A stretch of DNA of 64,000 nt. Origin: an uncultured Candidatus Saccharibacteria bacterium. GTDB taxonomy: Bacteria > Patescibacteriota > Saccharimonadia > Saccharimonadales > Saccharimonadaceae. The position numbers and the translations under genes are program-made. The notes beneath the pieces are model-generated. The model saw only the letters and a program-made list of their open reading frames with translations, did no database searches and was not told where the DNA came from. The stretch spans positions 16,329 through 80,328 of the forward strand of contig CAMZBA010000006.1 of assembly GCA_947304395.1 (NCBI GenBank), given 5' to 3'. This document shows, piece after piece, positions 16,578 to 24,230 of this stretch (positions within the stretch are counted from its first letter, which is position 1; each line of letters begins with the position of its first letter).

Positions 16578-16606
16578 ATTATAGCACAAATTCCTATTTT
16601 TGTCAA
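16578..16606 (-). promoter_or_regulatory. Leaderless promoter of the 16571 operon
   Basis: TTGACA (16601-16606), 17-nt spacer, TATAAT (16578-16583). Predicted +1 is 16571, the first base of the start codon. Its -35 is shared with the divergent alkD promoter. Confidence 0.8.
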
Positions 16607-16627
16607 TCTATGGCAATGTGATAGAAT
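16600..16627 (+). promoter_or_regulatory. Leaderless promoter of alkD, divergent
   Basis: TTGTCA (16600-16605), 16-nt spacer, TAGAAT (16622-16627). Predicted +1 at about 16634, directly at the GTG start codon at 16635. Confidence 0.7.
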
Positions 16628-16634
16628 ACTTAAA

Positions 16635-17330
16635 GTGAAAGACGCATTAATCAAAGAATTAGAGAAAGGCATCGACGCCGAACGCTCCGAACGTACGCAG
16701 CATTATTTTGGCATATTCCCTGGCGGCTATGGCGAGGGTGATATTTTGCTTGGCATTCCGACGCCATATATCCGTAAGCGCGCCAAAGATTATAATAAGA
16801 TGCCACTTCCAGAACTTCGCGAACTACTCCAATCCCCCGTACACGAATTTCGCTTTGCGGCTCTTGCTATTATGAAAGACCAATACCGCAAGAATAGCGA
16901 GACTATTATAAAACTCTATCTCGATAACCTGGATTATATAAATAACTGGGATTTAGTCGACTGTTTTGCGTCACATTTAATTGGGCGATGGTGCCTTGAG
17001 AACCGCGACGAAAGCGTGCTTGATACTCTTAACCAGTCAACTGATTTGTGGCGACGACGCATCTCGTTGGTTGCTTATATGGCTTTCTACCGCAAGAATC
17101 TCCTCGGCGATGGGCTCGAAATGATAGATCGACGCATTGACGATCCCGAAGATTTGATGCACAAAGCCTGCGGTTGGATGTTACGAGAGATTTATAGCAA
17201 AGTCGATAAACACCTAGTGGAGTCGTATTTAATTGACAATTACTCACGGCTTTCACGCACAACTCTGCGCTACGCGATCGAACATATGCCAGAGGAGCAG
17301 CGCCTCCAATATCTACACGGAGATTTTTAA
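16635..17330 (+). CDS. AlkD-family DNA alkylation repair glycosylase
   Basis: 231 residues, normal for AlkD. HEAT-like alpha-helical repeats; family landmarks are GIPTPYIRKRAKDY near 36, HEFRFAALAIM near 70, INNWDLVDCFASHLIG near 105 (catalytic Asp region) and WRRRISLVAYMAF near 140. Removes N3- and N7-alkylated bases without base flipping. GTG start with no Shine-Dalgarno; a -10 ends 7 nt upstream, so the message is leaderless. The start is supported by the promoter position. Followed by an overlapping small Cys-rich gene. Confidence 0.85.
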   Translation: MKDALIKELEKGIDAERSERTQHYFGIFPGGYGEGDILLGIPTPYIRKRAKDYNKMPLPELRELLQSPVHEFRFAALAIMKDQYRKNSETIIKLYLDNLDYINNWDLVDCFASHLIGRWCLENRDESVLDTLNQSTDLWRRRISLVAYMAFYRKNLLGDGLEMIDRRIDDPEDLMHKACGWMLREIYSKVDKHLVESYLIDNYSRLSRTTLRYAIEHMPEEQRLQYLHGDF

Positions 17331-17557
17331 TGTCGCGCGCCCAAAATAACCGCCCCGCTCCATACGATCCGCCGCGTTGTTGGGTCGGGGATAAAAATAA
17401 AGTATGTTATCCCGACGAAATAACGGCAGAGATGAGCGCGCGTTTAGTAGAGGCCGAGCATGGCCTAGCGGCTAACTCTTTGACCTGTTATCGTTGCGAG
17501 TATGGCAACCACTGGCACTTGGCAAATAATAACACTAAAAATCGCCGCCAGCGTTAG
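17330..17557 (+). CDS. Small Cys/His-rich protein, possible zinc binder
   Basis: 75 residues. Cysteines at CWVGDKNKVC and TCYRCEYGNHWH could hold one zinc ion through CxxC plus Cys/His. Start overlaps the alkD stop (TAATG), implying coupled translation and perhaps a linked role in DNA damage handling. No family recognised. Confidence 0.6.
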   Translation: MSRAQNNRPAPYDPPRCWVGDKNKVCYPDEITAEMSARLVEAEHGLAANSLTCYRCEYGNHWHLANNNTKNRRQR

Positions 17558-17808
17558 ACTTCCGCGTAGCCTTGTTTCTTGCATGTTTGCTTTTAACTAT
17601 CCGAAGATGTCAAATATTCTTATACAAAATGCACCTTTTTACGCCTCTTCTTCACAGATAATTCGCGACGGACGGTTAGAGCACAAATTTGCGCCGTCCT
17701 TCTAGGGGTCATCAGAAGCGCCCATCTGGCGATATTGTACAAAAATCTTGGACAACTTCGCATATGTGCAAGAACACAAGACGCGCGCCTATAATAAGAC
17801 ATCAAAAA

Positions 17809-17841
17809 ATCGCCGGCCTACCGAATAGCAAAACCGGCGAT
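17809..17841 (-). terminator. Terminator of tig
   Basis: ATCGCCGG (17809-17816) pairs with CCGGCGAT (17834-17841); minus-strand T-run follows. The 17558-17808 stretch before it holds only a weak plus-strand hairpin near 17663-17699 that may end the alkD transcript. Confidence 0.75.
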
Positions 17842-17848
17842 TAGCGAA

Positions 17849-19174
17849 CTATTTTTTAGCCTTTTTGGCGGCAGCTTTTTTAGCTGGCTTCTTGGCGTGT
17901 GGCTTATTAATTTCAACAAGCTTGTTCATAGTTCGATCAACACGCATGCGATTGCGAATGCTGACGGCAACGTCAGGATTCTTGAGTTGCTCGAGCACCT
18001 TCGGGTCGTTCTTGTAGACGGCGCGCATTTCGACAACCTGCTGTGCGGCTTCTTCTTCGGAAACCTCGATGCCGAGCGCATCGGCGAGCTTTTGTACTAC
18101 GATACTACCAATAACGCGCTTACGGGCCGTTTCGCGAAGCCCTTCTTCCCACTCCTCGAGCTTTTGCTTGGTTTGCTCGAGGTATTGCTCGAATTCCATG
18201 CCGCGGGAGCGAAGATTGCGGAACATATCCTCTTTCATACTTTCAAACTGCTCTTGAACGAGCGAAGCTGGTGCCTCGGTCTTTGAATGAGAGACGATTT
18301 CGTTCAAAAGGCTGTCTTTGTATTTTTCATCAGCCTCATAGGTGGCGCGAGATTTAAGATTCTTCATGATATCTTCGCGAAGCTCTTTGAGAGTCTCAAA
18401 AGCGCCAGATTTCTTTGCGAGATCATCGTCAATTGCTGGAACGTTAATCTCGGAAACTTGCTTTAAGAGAATCTCAAACACGGTCTTTGCACCAGCAAGT
18501 TCTGCGCTAGCGTAATCTTTAGGAAAAGTAATGTCGAGATCGAATTTGTCGCCAACTTCATGGCCAACAATGCCGTCTTCAAAGCCAGGAATAAATTGTC
18601 CAGACCCGAGGCGAAGATGATAATCCTTTGCAGATCCACCGTCGAAAGCTTTGCCATCTTTTTTACCCTTGAAATCAATAATGACTTCGTCGCCATTCTT
18701 AGCTGCGCGCTTTACAACTTTTGGCTCAGCATAACTTTCAGCGATACGGCGAAGGACGTCCTCGACATCATCGTCGGTAACCTCCGGCTCATCATAAACG
18801 ACCTTAATGTTCTCATAGTCGCCAAGTTTGACGTCTGGCATAATGTCGGAAGTAATCGTTAGCTCCGCCATTTCACCAGGAACATACTTCTTAACGTCTA
18901 CGTGAGGGATAGAGATTGGGGTTAAGCCAGCCTCGGTATAAAGCTTCGGGATGGCTTGGCGAACAACAATATCAAGGGTTTGCGAAGCAAGATCGTTTGG
19001 ATCGACGTGCTGTTCAACAATGTTTGCCGGAGCTTTGCCGTTGCGAAAGCCTGGCACTTTAATATTTCGAGCGAGGCGCTCGAGAGCCTTCAAGCGTGCA
19101 GGCTCAAAGTCTTTTTGATCGAACTCAACGGTAAATTCTACCGATGTGCTGAGTTTTTTGCTGGTAGATTTCAT
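17849..19174 (-). CDS. tig: Trigger factor
   Basis: 441 residues, normal length. Ribosome-binding tip GFRNGKAP near residue 42, FKBP-like PPIase domain near 150-245 (GDEVIIDFKGKKDG, SGQFIPGFEDGIVG), then the helical chaperone arms and a Lys/Ala-rich tail. First chaperone to meet nascent chains at the ribosome exit. TGT-TATAAT ends 7 nt before the ATG, so the transcript is leaderless. Confidence 0.95.
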   Translation of the reverse strand: MKSTSKKLSTSVEFTVEFDQKDFEPARLKALERLARNIKVPGFRNGKAPANIVEQHVDPNDLASQTLDIVVRQAIPKLYTEAGLTPISIPHVDVKKYVPGEMAELTITSDIMPDVKLGDYENIKVVYDEPEVTDDDVEDVLRRIAESYAEPKVVKRAAKNGDEVIIDFKGKKDGKAFDGGSAKDYHLRLGSGQFIPGFEDGIVGHEVGDKFDLDITFPKDYASAELAGAKTVFEILLKQVSEINVPAIDDDLAKKSGAFETLKELREDIMKNLKSRATYEADEKYKDSLLNEIVSHSKTEAPASLVQEQFESMKEDMFRNLRSRGMEFEQYLEQTKQKLEEWEEGLRETARKRVIGSIVVQKLADALGIEVSEEEAAQQVVEMRAVYKNDPKVLEQLKNPDVAVSIRNRMRVDRTMNKLVEINKPHAKKPAKKAAAKKAKK

Positions 19175-19181
19175 AGGAGAA

Positions 19182-19187
19182 ATTATA
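19182..19187 (-). promoter_or_regulatory. Extended -10 promoter of tig (leaderless)
   Basis: TGT-TATAAT on the minus strand; predicted +1 at 19175, adjacent to the ATG at 19174. Confidence 0.6.
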
Positions 19188-19217
19188 ACATGAACAGATA
19201 GAGATTATAAAGCGTAA

Positions 19218-20813
19218 CTATTTTATAACACTAATGCCGTTATTGTAATCCGTACGGAAATGCCGCAAAACATTGCGCGGCTCAACTTCTTGCTTTAAGC
19301 CCGGATTCAAAATATCATACGGATCAAAGACTCCTTTAATCTTGCCATAAATTGCTAGAGTATCCGTATCTTCGCTTGGTCGAGTAAACATAGCCAGAAA
19401 ACGCCCCTCTGGAGCATCGCCACAAGGATAACCGTCACAATGCTGAACGAGCTTCAGATATTTGCGCAAGAAGTCGATTAAGGCCTTACGCCCCTCAGAA
19501 GTCGCAGGCGAGAAACTCGGGCGAACCGTAAAAGTATTAAAATCGACTGAGCCATATATGGCCAGCTTTAGTTTTAGTTTCTCCGTCATTAGGCGCAAGC
19601 CTTGGAAGAACTCCGCTTGGCGCTCCTCCGGAATATATGCTCCGTCTACGAGTGGCAAGAAATAGTTTGGATTAGCATCGTTCAAGAACGCCAAAAGATT
19701 CTCATTTACGGCTATAAAATCGCGTGTATTTTTAATATCCTCTATCACTAATCTGTCTTTGCCAGATAAAGCTTTGCGAAGTTTGCGGAATTTACGGCGG
19801 CGATCACGGCGCGCATCGTCTTTCGCATTTGCAACAATCAAAAGACCATCGTCTGGGACTTTTCGGTAAAGACCACAAGCTTTCCCGGTGCTGCTTGCTT
19901 GATTAAAAATAGACGCATCATATACTTCTATATCGGTAAATTTGATTTTCTTCAAGATTTTGCAAACACGCATAAAATCTTTACCATCGCTACACGGGAT
20001 TGCAAACCAGTCTGGGCTCTCAAATACCGGCTCGACACGCAAAATCACCTCCGTGATGATACCGAGAGTCCCCTCTGAACCACAGATTAATGGCAATATA
20101 TTAAAGTTATGTCTTTCTCGTACAGACTTGATGCCAGCGTAACCTGAGCGATTTTGAGTCGTAAGCGCGATTTTTGCCACAGTCTCGGATTTTTTATCGA
20201 GAATCTCTTTTATTTGACGATAGATTTCGCCTTCTAGATCCTTTTGTTCTAACTTTTTCTTTAGACCCCAGCGGCCGTAGTTGCCCGTTTGAATTAGGCT
20301 GCCATCACTTAGAACAATTTCCGCCTCTTCAATAAAGTCCGTAATTGTCTTCGGTTCGGTATTCACGCTTGCGGAAGCATTTTTCGCAATCAGACCACCA
20401 ATAGTTTCGTGCGGGTCGCCGCTAACCGGCAGGTCGAGACCGTGTACACCGAGTGACTTTTTAAGTTCGCCCAGAGTTACGCCCGCCTGAACGCGAATTA
20501 GCCGTTGGCGCACATCAATTTCCTGAATATGATTGAGCCTCTCCGTAGAAATAATAAGACCGTTGCCAATACTAGAACCAGTCTTGCTGTAGCCGGCACC
20601 GCGCACCGTAATTGGCAGAGAGATTTTTTTCGCAGCCAGCTGGTTAGAAAATCTAACAAGACGGCGAACATCACGTGTATTAGCTGGAACCGCTACTATG
20701 CGTGGGTGAAACTTCAAAAGCGAACGGTCAGTAGAGTACCGCTCCAAAACATTAGGTGCACTATAAACAACACCATCGATATGCTGATTTAAATAAATCG
20801 CAATACGGTTCAT
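19218..20813 (-). CDS. FAD-linked oxidase/dehydrogenase (GlcD/D-lactate dehydrogenase family)
   Basis: 531 residues. PCMH-type FAD-binding domain: AVPANTRDVRRLVRFSNQL near 40, GAGYSKTGSSIGNGLIIS near 70 and VSGDPHETIGGLIAKNAS near 130, GSEGTLGIITEVILRVEP near 245; the C-terminal FAD-oxidase domain follows. Family members oxidise D-lactate, glycolate or similar 2-hydroxy acids. No membrane span and no Fe-S motifs, so the electron acceptor is unclear. GGGTGG precedes the ATG. Appears monocistronic. Confidence 0.8.
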   Translation of the reverse strand: MNRIAIYLNQHIDGVVYSAPNVLERYSTDRSLLKFHPRIVAVPANTRDVRRLVRFSNQLAAKKISLPITVRGAGYSKTGSSIGNGLIISTERLNHIQEIDVRQRLIRVQAGVTLGELKKSLGVHGLDLPVSGDPHETIGGLIAKNASASVNTEPKTITDFIEEAEIVLSDGSLIQTGNYGRWGLKKKLEQKDLEGEIYRQIKEILDKKSETVAKIALTTQNRSGYAGIKSVRERHNFNILPLICGSEGTLGIITEVILRVEPVFESPDWFAIPCSDGKDFMRVCKILKKIKFTDIEVYDASIFNQASSTGKACGLYRKVPDDGLLIVANAKDDARRDRRRKFRKLRKALSGKDRLVIEDIKNTRDFIAVNENLLAFLNDANPNYFLPLVDGAYIPEERQAEFFQGLRLMTEKLKLKLAIYGSVDFNTFTVRPSFSPATSEGRKALIDFLRKYLKLVQHCDGYPCGDAPEGRFLAMFTRPSEDTDTLAIYGKIKGVFDPYDILNPGLKQEVEPRNVLRHFRTDYNNGISVIK

Positions 20814-20886
20814 AATCCACCCTTAATCATCACATTTTATTTTATCACATAAAAGCACGAGCTTAATGTTTTTAAAGAATGAAAAA

Positions 20887-20911
20887 GCTCCCCAAAATAT
20901 GTATGGGGAGC
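20887..20911 (-). terminator. Terminator of the 20941 orphan gene
   Basis: GCTCCCC (20887-20893) pairs with GGGGAGC (20905-20911), followed on the minus strand by TTTTTCAT. Confidence 0.8.
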
Positions 20912-20940
20912 CAACCTATGGACTATCGTAGCGTCAAACG

Positions 20941-21345
20941 TTAAACGCTGGCGGGCCGGCGGCGAAAAGCGCCTTTTTTGAGCAGATCCCAACCTTCACA
21001 TCCGTAAACATAAAAAGTCGTATCTACATCTGCGGGGCGCACCTCGAGGATGGCCCTCTGCTGGTCGTCGTCTTCGATGTACTTGACGCTCATTACGGGC
21101 GGGGATAAGTACTCGATTCCGTCCTTAAGCTTGACAGCGTCTTTAAGGTTGGTTCCGTTGATACGGAAACCGCACCCAAGCGCAGTTTCGCTGTCAGCAA
21201 AGAAGACCAGTTCGTCGCCGATCCCCGCGTAATGGACGAAATTCCACATACGCCTCGCAAAAGCCTCATTGTCCAGCTTGCTAGGCTGGTTCTTGCTTGC
21301 GGGACAAATAGTCCAGAGTCGCACAAAAAGTTCGTCGGATGCCAT
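20941..21345 (-). CDS. Orphan cytosolic protein
   Basis: 134 residues, no membrane span or signal peptide; mixed alpha/beta with a C-terminal KKGAFRRRPASV tail. Contains four cysteines spread along the chain. I recognise no family. A free-standing unit with its own promoter (21386-21414), AAAGGGGG Shine-Dalgarno and terminator; coding sequence is GC-richer than nearby core genes. Confidence 0.65.
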   Translation of the reverse strand: MASDELFVRLWTICPASKNQPSKLDNEAFARRMWNFVHYAGIGDELVFFADSETALGCGFRINGTNLKDAVKLKDGIEYLSPPVMSVKYIEDDDQQRAILEVRPADVDTTFYVYGCEGWDLLKKGAFRRRPASV

Positions 21346-21385
21346 ACTTTAGTCCCCCTTTCATTGGATAGCATACAACTTTGAT

Positions 21386-21414
21386 ATTATACAATACTAG
21401 CCGTGTCTTTGCAA
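21386..21414 (-). promoter_or_regulatory. Promoter of the 20941 orphan gene
   Basis: TTGCAA (21409-21414), 17-nt spacer, TATAAT (21386-21391) on the minus strand. Confidence 0.7.
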
Positions 21415-21420
21415 GTGCCA

Positions 21421-21449
21421 TTGATGTTTTTGTTCTCTTCTGTTAAAAT
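21421..21449 (+). promoter_or_regulatory. Promoter of tRNA-Leu
   Basis: TTGATG (21421-21426), 17-nt spacer, extended -10 TGT-TAAAAT (21444-21449). Lies 33 nt before the tRNA. Confidence 0.7.
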
Positions 21450-21482
21450 AATTCTTGTAAACCGCTATGTTTCGTTACCCAT

Positions 21483-21567
21483 GCGCGAGTGGTGAAATTG
21501 GTATACACGTATGCCTTAGGAGCATATGCCTTCGGGCGTGCTGGTTCAAGTCCAGTCTCGCGCACCA
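21483..21567 (+). tRNA. tRNA-Leu (anticodon TAG), CCA encoded
   Basis: Acceptor GCGCGAG / CTCGCGC, anticodon loop CTTAGGA (anticodon TAG) on a TATGC-type stem, long class II variable arm GCCTTCGGGCG, T-arm GCTGGTTCAAGTCCAGT, discriminator A and encoded CCA. 85 nt. Confidence 0.95.
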
Positions 21568-21599
21568 AAGAAAGCCTCCGATTGTTCGGGGGCTTTCTT
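21568..21599 (+). terminator. Terminator of tRNA-Leu
   Basis: Long hairpin, arms 21568-21581 and 21586-21599, starting directly after the CCA end and finishing in CTTTCTTT. Confidence 0.8.
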
Positions 21600-21672
21600 T
21601 GATACTAATGTAAGATGACTCGCCTCTAATTAACATAAGGCATAATATACGCATGCGACGCTATGTGCCCTC

Positions 21673-21701
21673 TTGACAAATAGTATATTTTTTGGTATAA
21701 T
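21673..21701 (+). promoter_or_regulatory. Consensus promoter of the 21758 orphan gene
   Basis: TTGACA (21673-21678), 17-nt spacer, TATAAT (21696-21701): perfect consensus. Leader of about 50 nt ends in AAAGGAGG. Confidence 0.85.
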
Positions 21702-21757
21702 TGGATTGCTCGTTTACTATAAGTAGCGGGTAGAACCTTTAGAAAGGAGGAGAACAG

Positions 21758-22576
21758 ATGATTCTCCGTGAATTAGAGAGATATTCGGAAATCTGCGAAT
21801 CATTAAAGACTGTCAACGGAAGAGAGTTCGTTGGTCTGCTGCTGCTGCTGGAAGAAAGAAGGCTTCGCCATAAGCTCGCACGGTCTGGCGTGAGCGTCTT
21901 GAACCTGTTCGCTACAGAAAGGGCCTTAATGATTATCTATGGCCCTGCCGTTGTGGAACGCCTTGCGGCAGCGAATGACGGAACTTTCGCTGAATTAAAG
22001 AACTCCTATGGAATTGCGTGCGATGTGAGTAGCGAAAGTTGCTCCGAAGCACTGATCCATGCGGAGTCCGATCTCGTCGTAGCCGCGGCCAGGTTCGAAT
22101 ACCTGAAGGGCAAAGACGCCTACCACGGTATTACGAAAGGAGAGTATGACGAGATAGATAATCTTTACCGCATACTCTTGGAGCACGATATCATGCCACA
22201 CTTCGGAAGTACGGTGCAGCAGGCGCTGATGCTTCGCGACGAGTCCGTCTTCAGCAGCTACATTTCGCCTTCCGACGAAGACGATAAACGTCAGGCCATC
22301 GAGCTTCTCTGGGATATCGGTTTTTACAGAACCGATTTCATTACTGGAGAGGCCGGCGAACATGAGAGAGATCTCATGCTCAAAAATCCGGACTGGCGAG
22401 AAATGGCAAGAAGTCGGATTTGGTTGGATGCGGCAGCCGATGCAATCAGGGCCGAAGATAGCTCGAGAATATCCATGGCTCCCGCATACGAATCCGACAT
22501 GAAGCTGTTCGAGAATAATCAGGATTGGGTTGAGCTCCTTACAAACCCCTTGATTATCTCTCTGGCTTACGCCTGA
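21758..22576 (+). CDS. Orphan protein, largely helical
   Basis: 272 residues, no signal peptide or membrane span; acidic and predicted mostly alpha-helical. No motif or family recognised. Strong AAAGGAGG Shine-Dalgarno before ATG. The last six codons including the stop are repeated exactly as the next 18 bases (22577-22594), so read-through would only add SLAYA. Own promoter and terminator. Confidence 0.65.
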   Translation: MILRELERYSEICESLKTVNGREFVGLLLLLEERRLRHKLARSGVSVLNLFATERALMIIYGPAVVERLAAANDGTFAELKNSYGIACDVSSESCSEALIHAESDLVVAAARFEYLKGKDAYHGITKGEYDEIDNLYRILLEHDIMPHFGSTVQQALMLRDESVFSSYISPSDEDDKRQAIELLWDIGFYRTDFITGEAGEHERDLMLKNPDWREMARSRIWLDAAADAIRAEDSSRISMAPAYESDMKLFENNQDWVELLTNPLIISLAYA

Positions 22577-22594
22577 TCTCTGGCTTACGCCTGA
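22559..22594 (+). repeat. Tandem 18-bp duplication at a gene end
   Basis: Two identical 18-bp copies (22559-22576 and 22577-22594), each ending in the same in-frame TGA. The first copy is the 3' end of the 21758 gene. Confidence 0.9.
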
Positions 22595-22621
22595 GATTTT
22601 CGTAGTCTCCCACTCTCAAAT

Positions 22622-22653
22622 GGGGCGCCCCACCAACGGGACGCCCCTATTTT
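22622..22653 (+). terminator. Terminator of the 21758 gene
   Basis: GC-rich hairpin, GGGGCG (22622-22627) against CGCCCC (22642-22647) with further internal pairing, then ATTTTC. Confidence 0.7.
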
Positions 22654-22744
22654 CATGCTTTTACTATAAGTGTGTTCTCATACATCCGTTACGCTGGAGC
22701 GTACGAAGACTAAAAGCATAATTAACCTCTGCAATGCGTACGTA

Positions 22745-22773
22745 TTGACTTTTTAACGTGTTTATGCTATAAT
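22745..22773 (+). promoter_or_regulatory. Promoter of the 22819/22954 unit
   Basis: TTGACT (22745-22750), 17-nt spacer, TATAAT (22768-22773). The perfect 13-bp palindrome TACCAAATTGGTA follows at 22785-22797, placed like an operator just after +1. Confidence 0.8.
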
Positions 22774-22818
22774 CTAGATGTAGTTACCAAATTGGTAGTT
22801 AGGAACATTTCTAGAATC

Positions 22819-22938
22819 ATGTTTTATATTTTCTTTCTCCTACCTCTACTATTCGAGCTAGCGTCTGACTTCTATAAATTTCGCATAGTAGCCAAACGCT
22901 GGCCCGAATATCTGAAGGGTCGCAGGAAACTGTTCTAA
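22819..22938 (+). CDS. Candidate 39-residue membrane peptide
   Basis: Short frame with ATG at 22819 and TAA at 22936. It would encode a hydrophobic N-terminal helix (MFYIFFLLPLLFELA) and a basic tail ending GRRKLF. The upstream AGGAAC is a weak Shine-Dalgarno. It ends 15 nt before the next membrane-protein gene, so it could be a leader peptide or a small partner. No homology can be claimed. Confidence 0.35.
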   Translation: MFYIFFLLPLLFELASDFYKFRIVAKRWPEYLKGRRKLF

Positions 22939-22953
22939 AACAAGGAGGTACCT

Positions 22954-23361
22954 ATGAAAAGAAGAAAATTCGAAGACATTAATATTATTCACGAAGATTG
23001 GATGCACGTCTACGGGCGTTACAAGTCCGGTGGCGCCGACCACAAAGCCGGCGACCTCGTCATGCTGCCGAAGAACATGTTCGCTCTGGTCATCGACTGG
23101 ATCGAAGACATGGCCGTGACCCACAACGGGGTTTTCTGCGGAGCGATTACGGCAATCTGCCTGATCGGCGTGATCGTGTTCGGAAAACTGCTTTGCGAGC
23201 TGAATCCCTGGGAATGGGGCATCAGTGGCGATGTTATCTTCGTCGCCACAGTCACCGTGGTGTTCGTAGCCCTGGCCGCTCTGTTTGCATACTGGTGGAT
23301 CAGCGAGTCGATCGCCCCGTGGGCGCAGCGGAAAGCCTACGAGGCTAAATACAAGGCATAA
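22954..23361 (+). CDS. Orphan two-span membrane protein
   Basis: 135 residues: hydrophilic N-terminus of about 55 residues, then two strong hydrophobic helices (about 58-80 and 92-115) joined by a short acidic/Trp loop (ELNPWEWG), and a basic C-terminus. No family recognised. AAGGAGGTACCT precedes the ATG. One coding line (23041-23100) is 58% GC by my count, against 38% for a comparable line in the femX-like gene (11461-11520). Confidence 0.65.
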   Translation: MKRRKFEDINIIHEDWMHVYGRYKSGGADHKAGDLVMLPKNMFALVIDWIEDMAVTHNGVFCGAITAICLIGVIVFGKLLCELNPWEWGISGDVIFVATVTVVFVALAALFAYWWISESIAPWAQRKAYEAKYKA

Positions 23362-23442
23362 ACGCTTGCCCCCGACGGAGCCTTCAAAAACATGATTCAA
23401 TCATCCCCCCGGAAGAAGGGCATTGCCAACTAGCAATGTCCC

Positions 23443-23461
23443 GCCCCTTCCGGGGCTTTTT
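23443..23461 (+). terminator. Terminator of the 22954 gene
   Basis: GCCCC (23443-23447) pairs with GGGGC (23452-23456), then TTTTT and CATGC. Confidence 0.8.
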
Positions 23462-23470
23462 CATGCAAAA

Positions 23471-24193
23471 TTAATTGCTAAAAATAGCATTAGCTACTGG
23501 CGGCTCGGGCGCTTTTGGCGGCGCAGTAGGTGTAACTGGCGTTAGTGGGATAAAATTAGGATCATTTAAGAAAGGGTTCTCCGCGGGACTTGTCGTCGAC
23601 GGAGTCATCTGAATTGTTTCTGTATGGTCGTCAACCTCGCCGCTCGCTTCTTGATTGGTTACTAATGGTTGAGATACAGGCGCAGCCTGAGGTGTAGGGT
23701 TATCTATCGGTCCTGTCGGAGCGATTGGTTCTGGAGGTGCGGCAGACTCGATGGACTCATCCTCTGCCGCTATGCCACCCCCATCGGGCGAATACATGAG
23801 TGGCGGAAGAGCGTCCTCCGAAGGCTGCTCGATAACCGCATCGGCAGGAATAGACAACTCAATCGCATCAGCGATCAAAGTAATTGCGCCTTGGTCACTT
23901 TCTATATTAACGCTACCGCCATCATCAATCTGGACGTTCTTAATCCAAAAGCCCAGCGGCATATCAATAGTCATACTAACATTGGAAATGCGCGAGAAGG
24001 CTAAGTACCAAATTCTACCGCTATTTTCGTGCGGCCAATCTTCGCCTTCAACTACCTCCTCAATCGAAAATGCCAAACCAGAGCTATCGAATTGCAAATT
24101 CCCCAATGCGAAGCCACTAAATCCCCCCACTGTCTCCACGTACTGCCTGATTTCTTCTATATCGGTTACGATTTGGTATCCATCCTGCTCCAT
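23471..24193 (-). CDS. Unknown protein with Pro-rich C-terminal half
   Basis: 240 residues. The first ~120 form a mixed alpha/beta domain (ALGNLQFDSSGLAFSIEEV, RIWYLAFSRISNVSMTIDM) and the rest is a low-complexity Pro/Ala/Thr/Glu linker-like region ending TAPPKAPEPPVANAIFSN. No signal peptide, span or known motif. AAAGGAAT precedes the ATG. No assigned function. Confidence 0.6.
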   Translation of the reverse strand: MEQDGYQIVTDIEEIRQYVETVGGFSGFALGNLQFDSSGLAFSIEEVVEGEDWPHENSGRIWYLAFSRISNVSMTIDMPLGFWIKNVQIDDGGSVNIESDQGAITLIADAIELSIPADAVIEQPSEDALPPLMYSPDGGGIAAEDESIESAAPPEPIAPTGPIDNPTPQAAPVSQPLVTNQEASGEVDDHTETIQMTPSTTSPAENPFLNDPNFIPLTPVTPTAPPKAPEPPVANAIFSN

Positions 24194-24230
24194 AATATTC
24201 CTTTATTAACAATATTTTAACACAAGCATT

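Noticed and set aside
17663..17702. GGACGG/CCGTCC hairpin on the plus strand
   Set aside because: Only a short TTC after the stem; kept as a weak possibility for the alkD transcript, not listed as a terminator.
22858..23400. 180-residue minus-strand frame opposite the 22954 gene
   Set aside because: Lies over a plus-strand gene with promoter, Shine-Dalgarno, two membrane helices and terminator; the opposite frame has none and is His/Asp-rich low-quality sequence.
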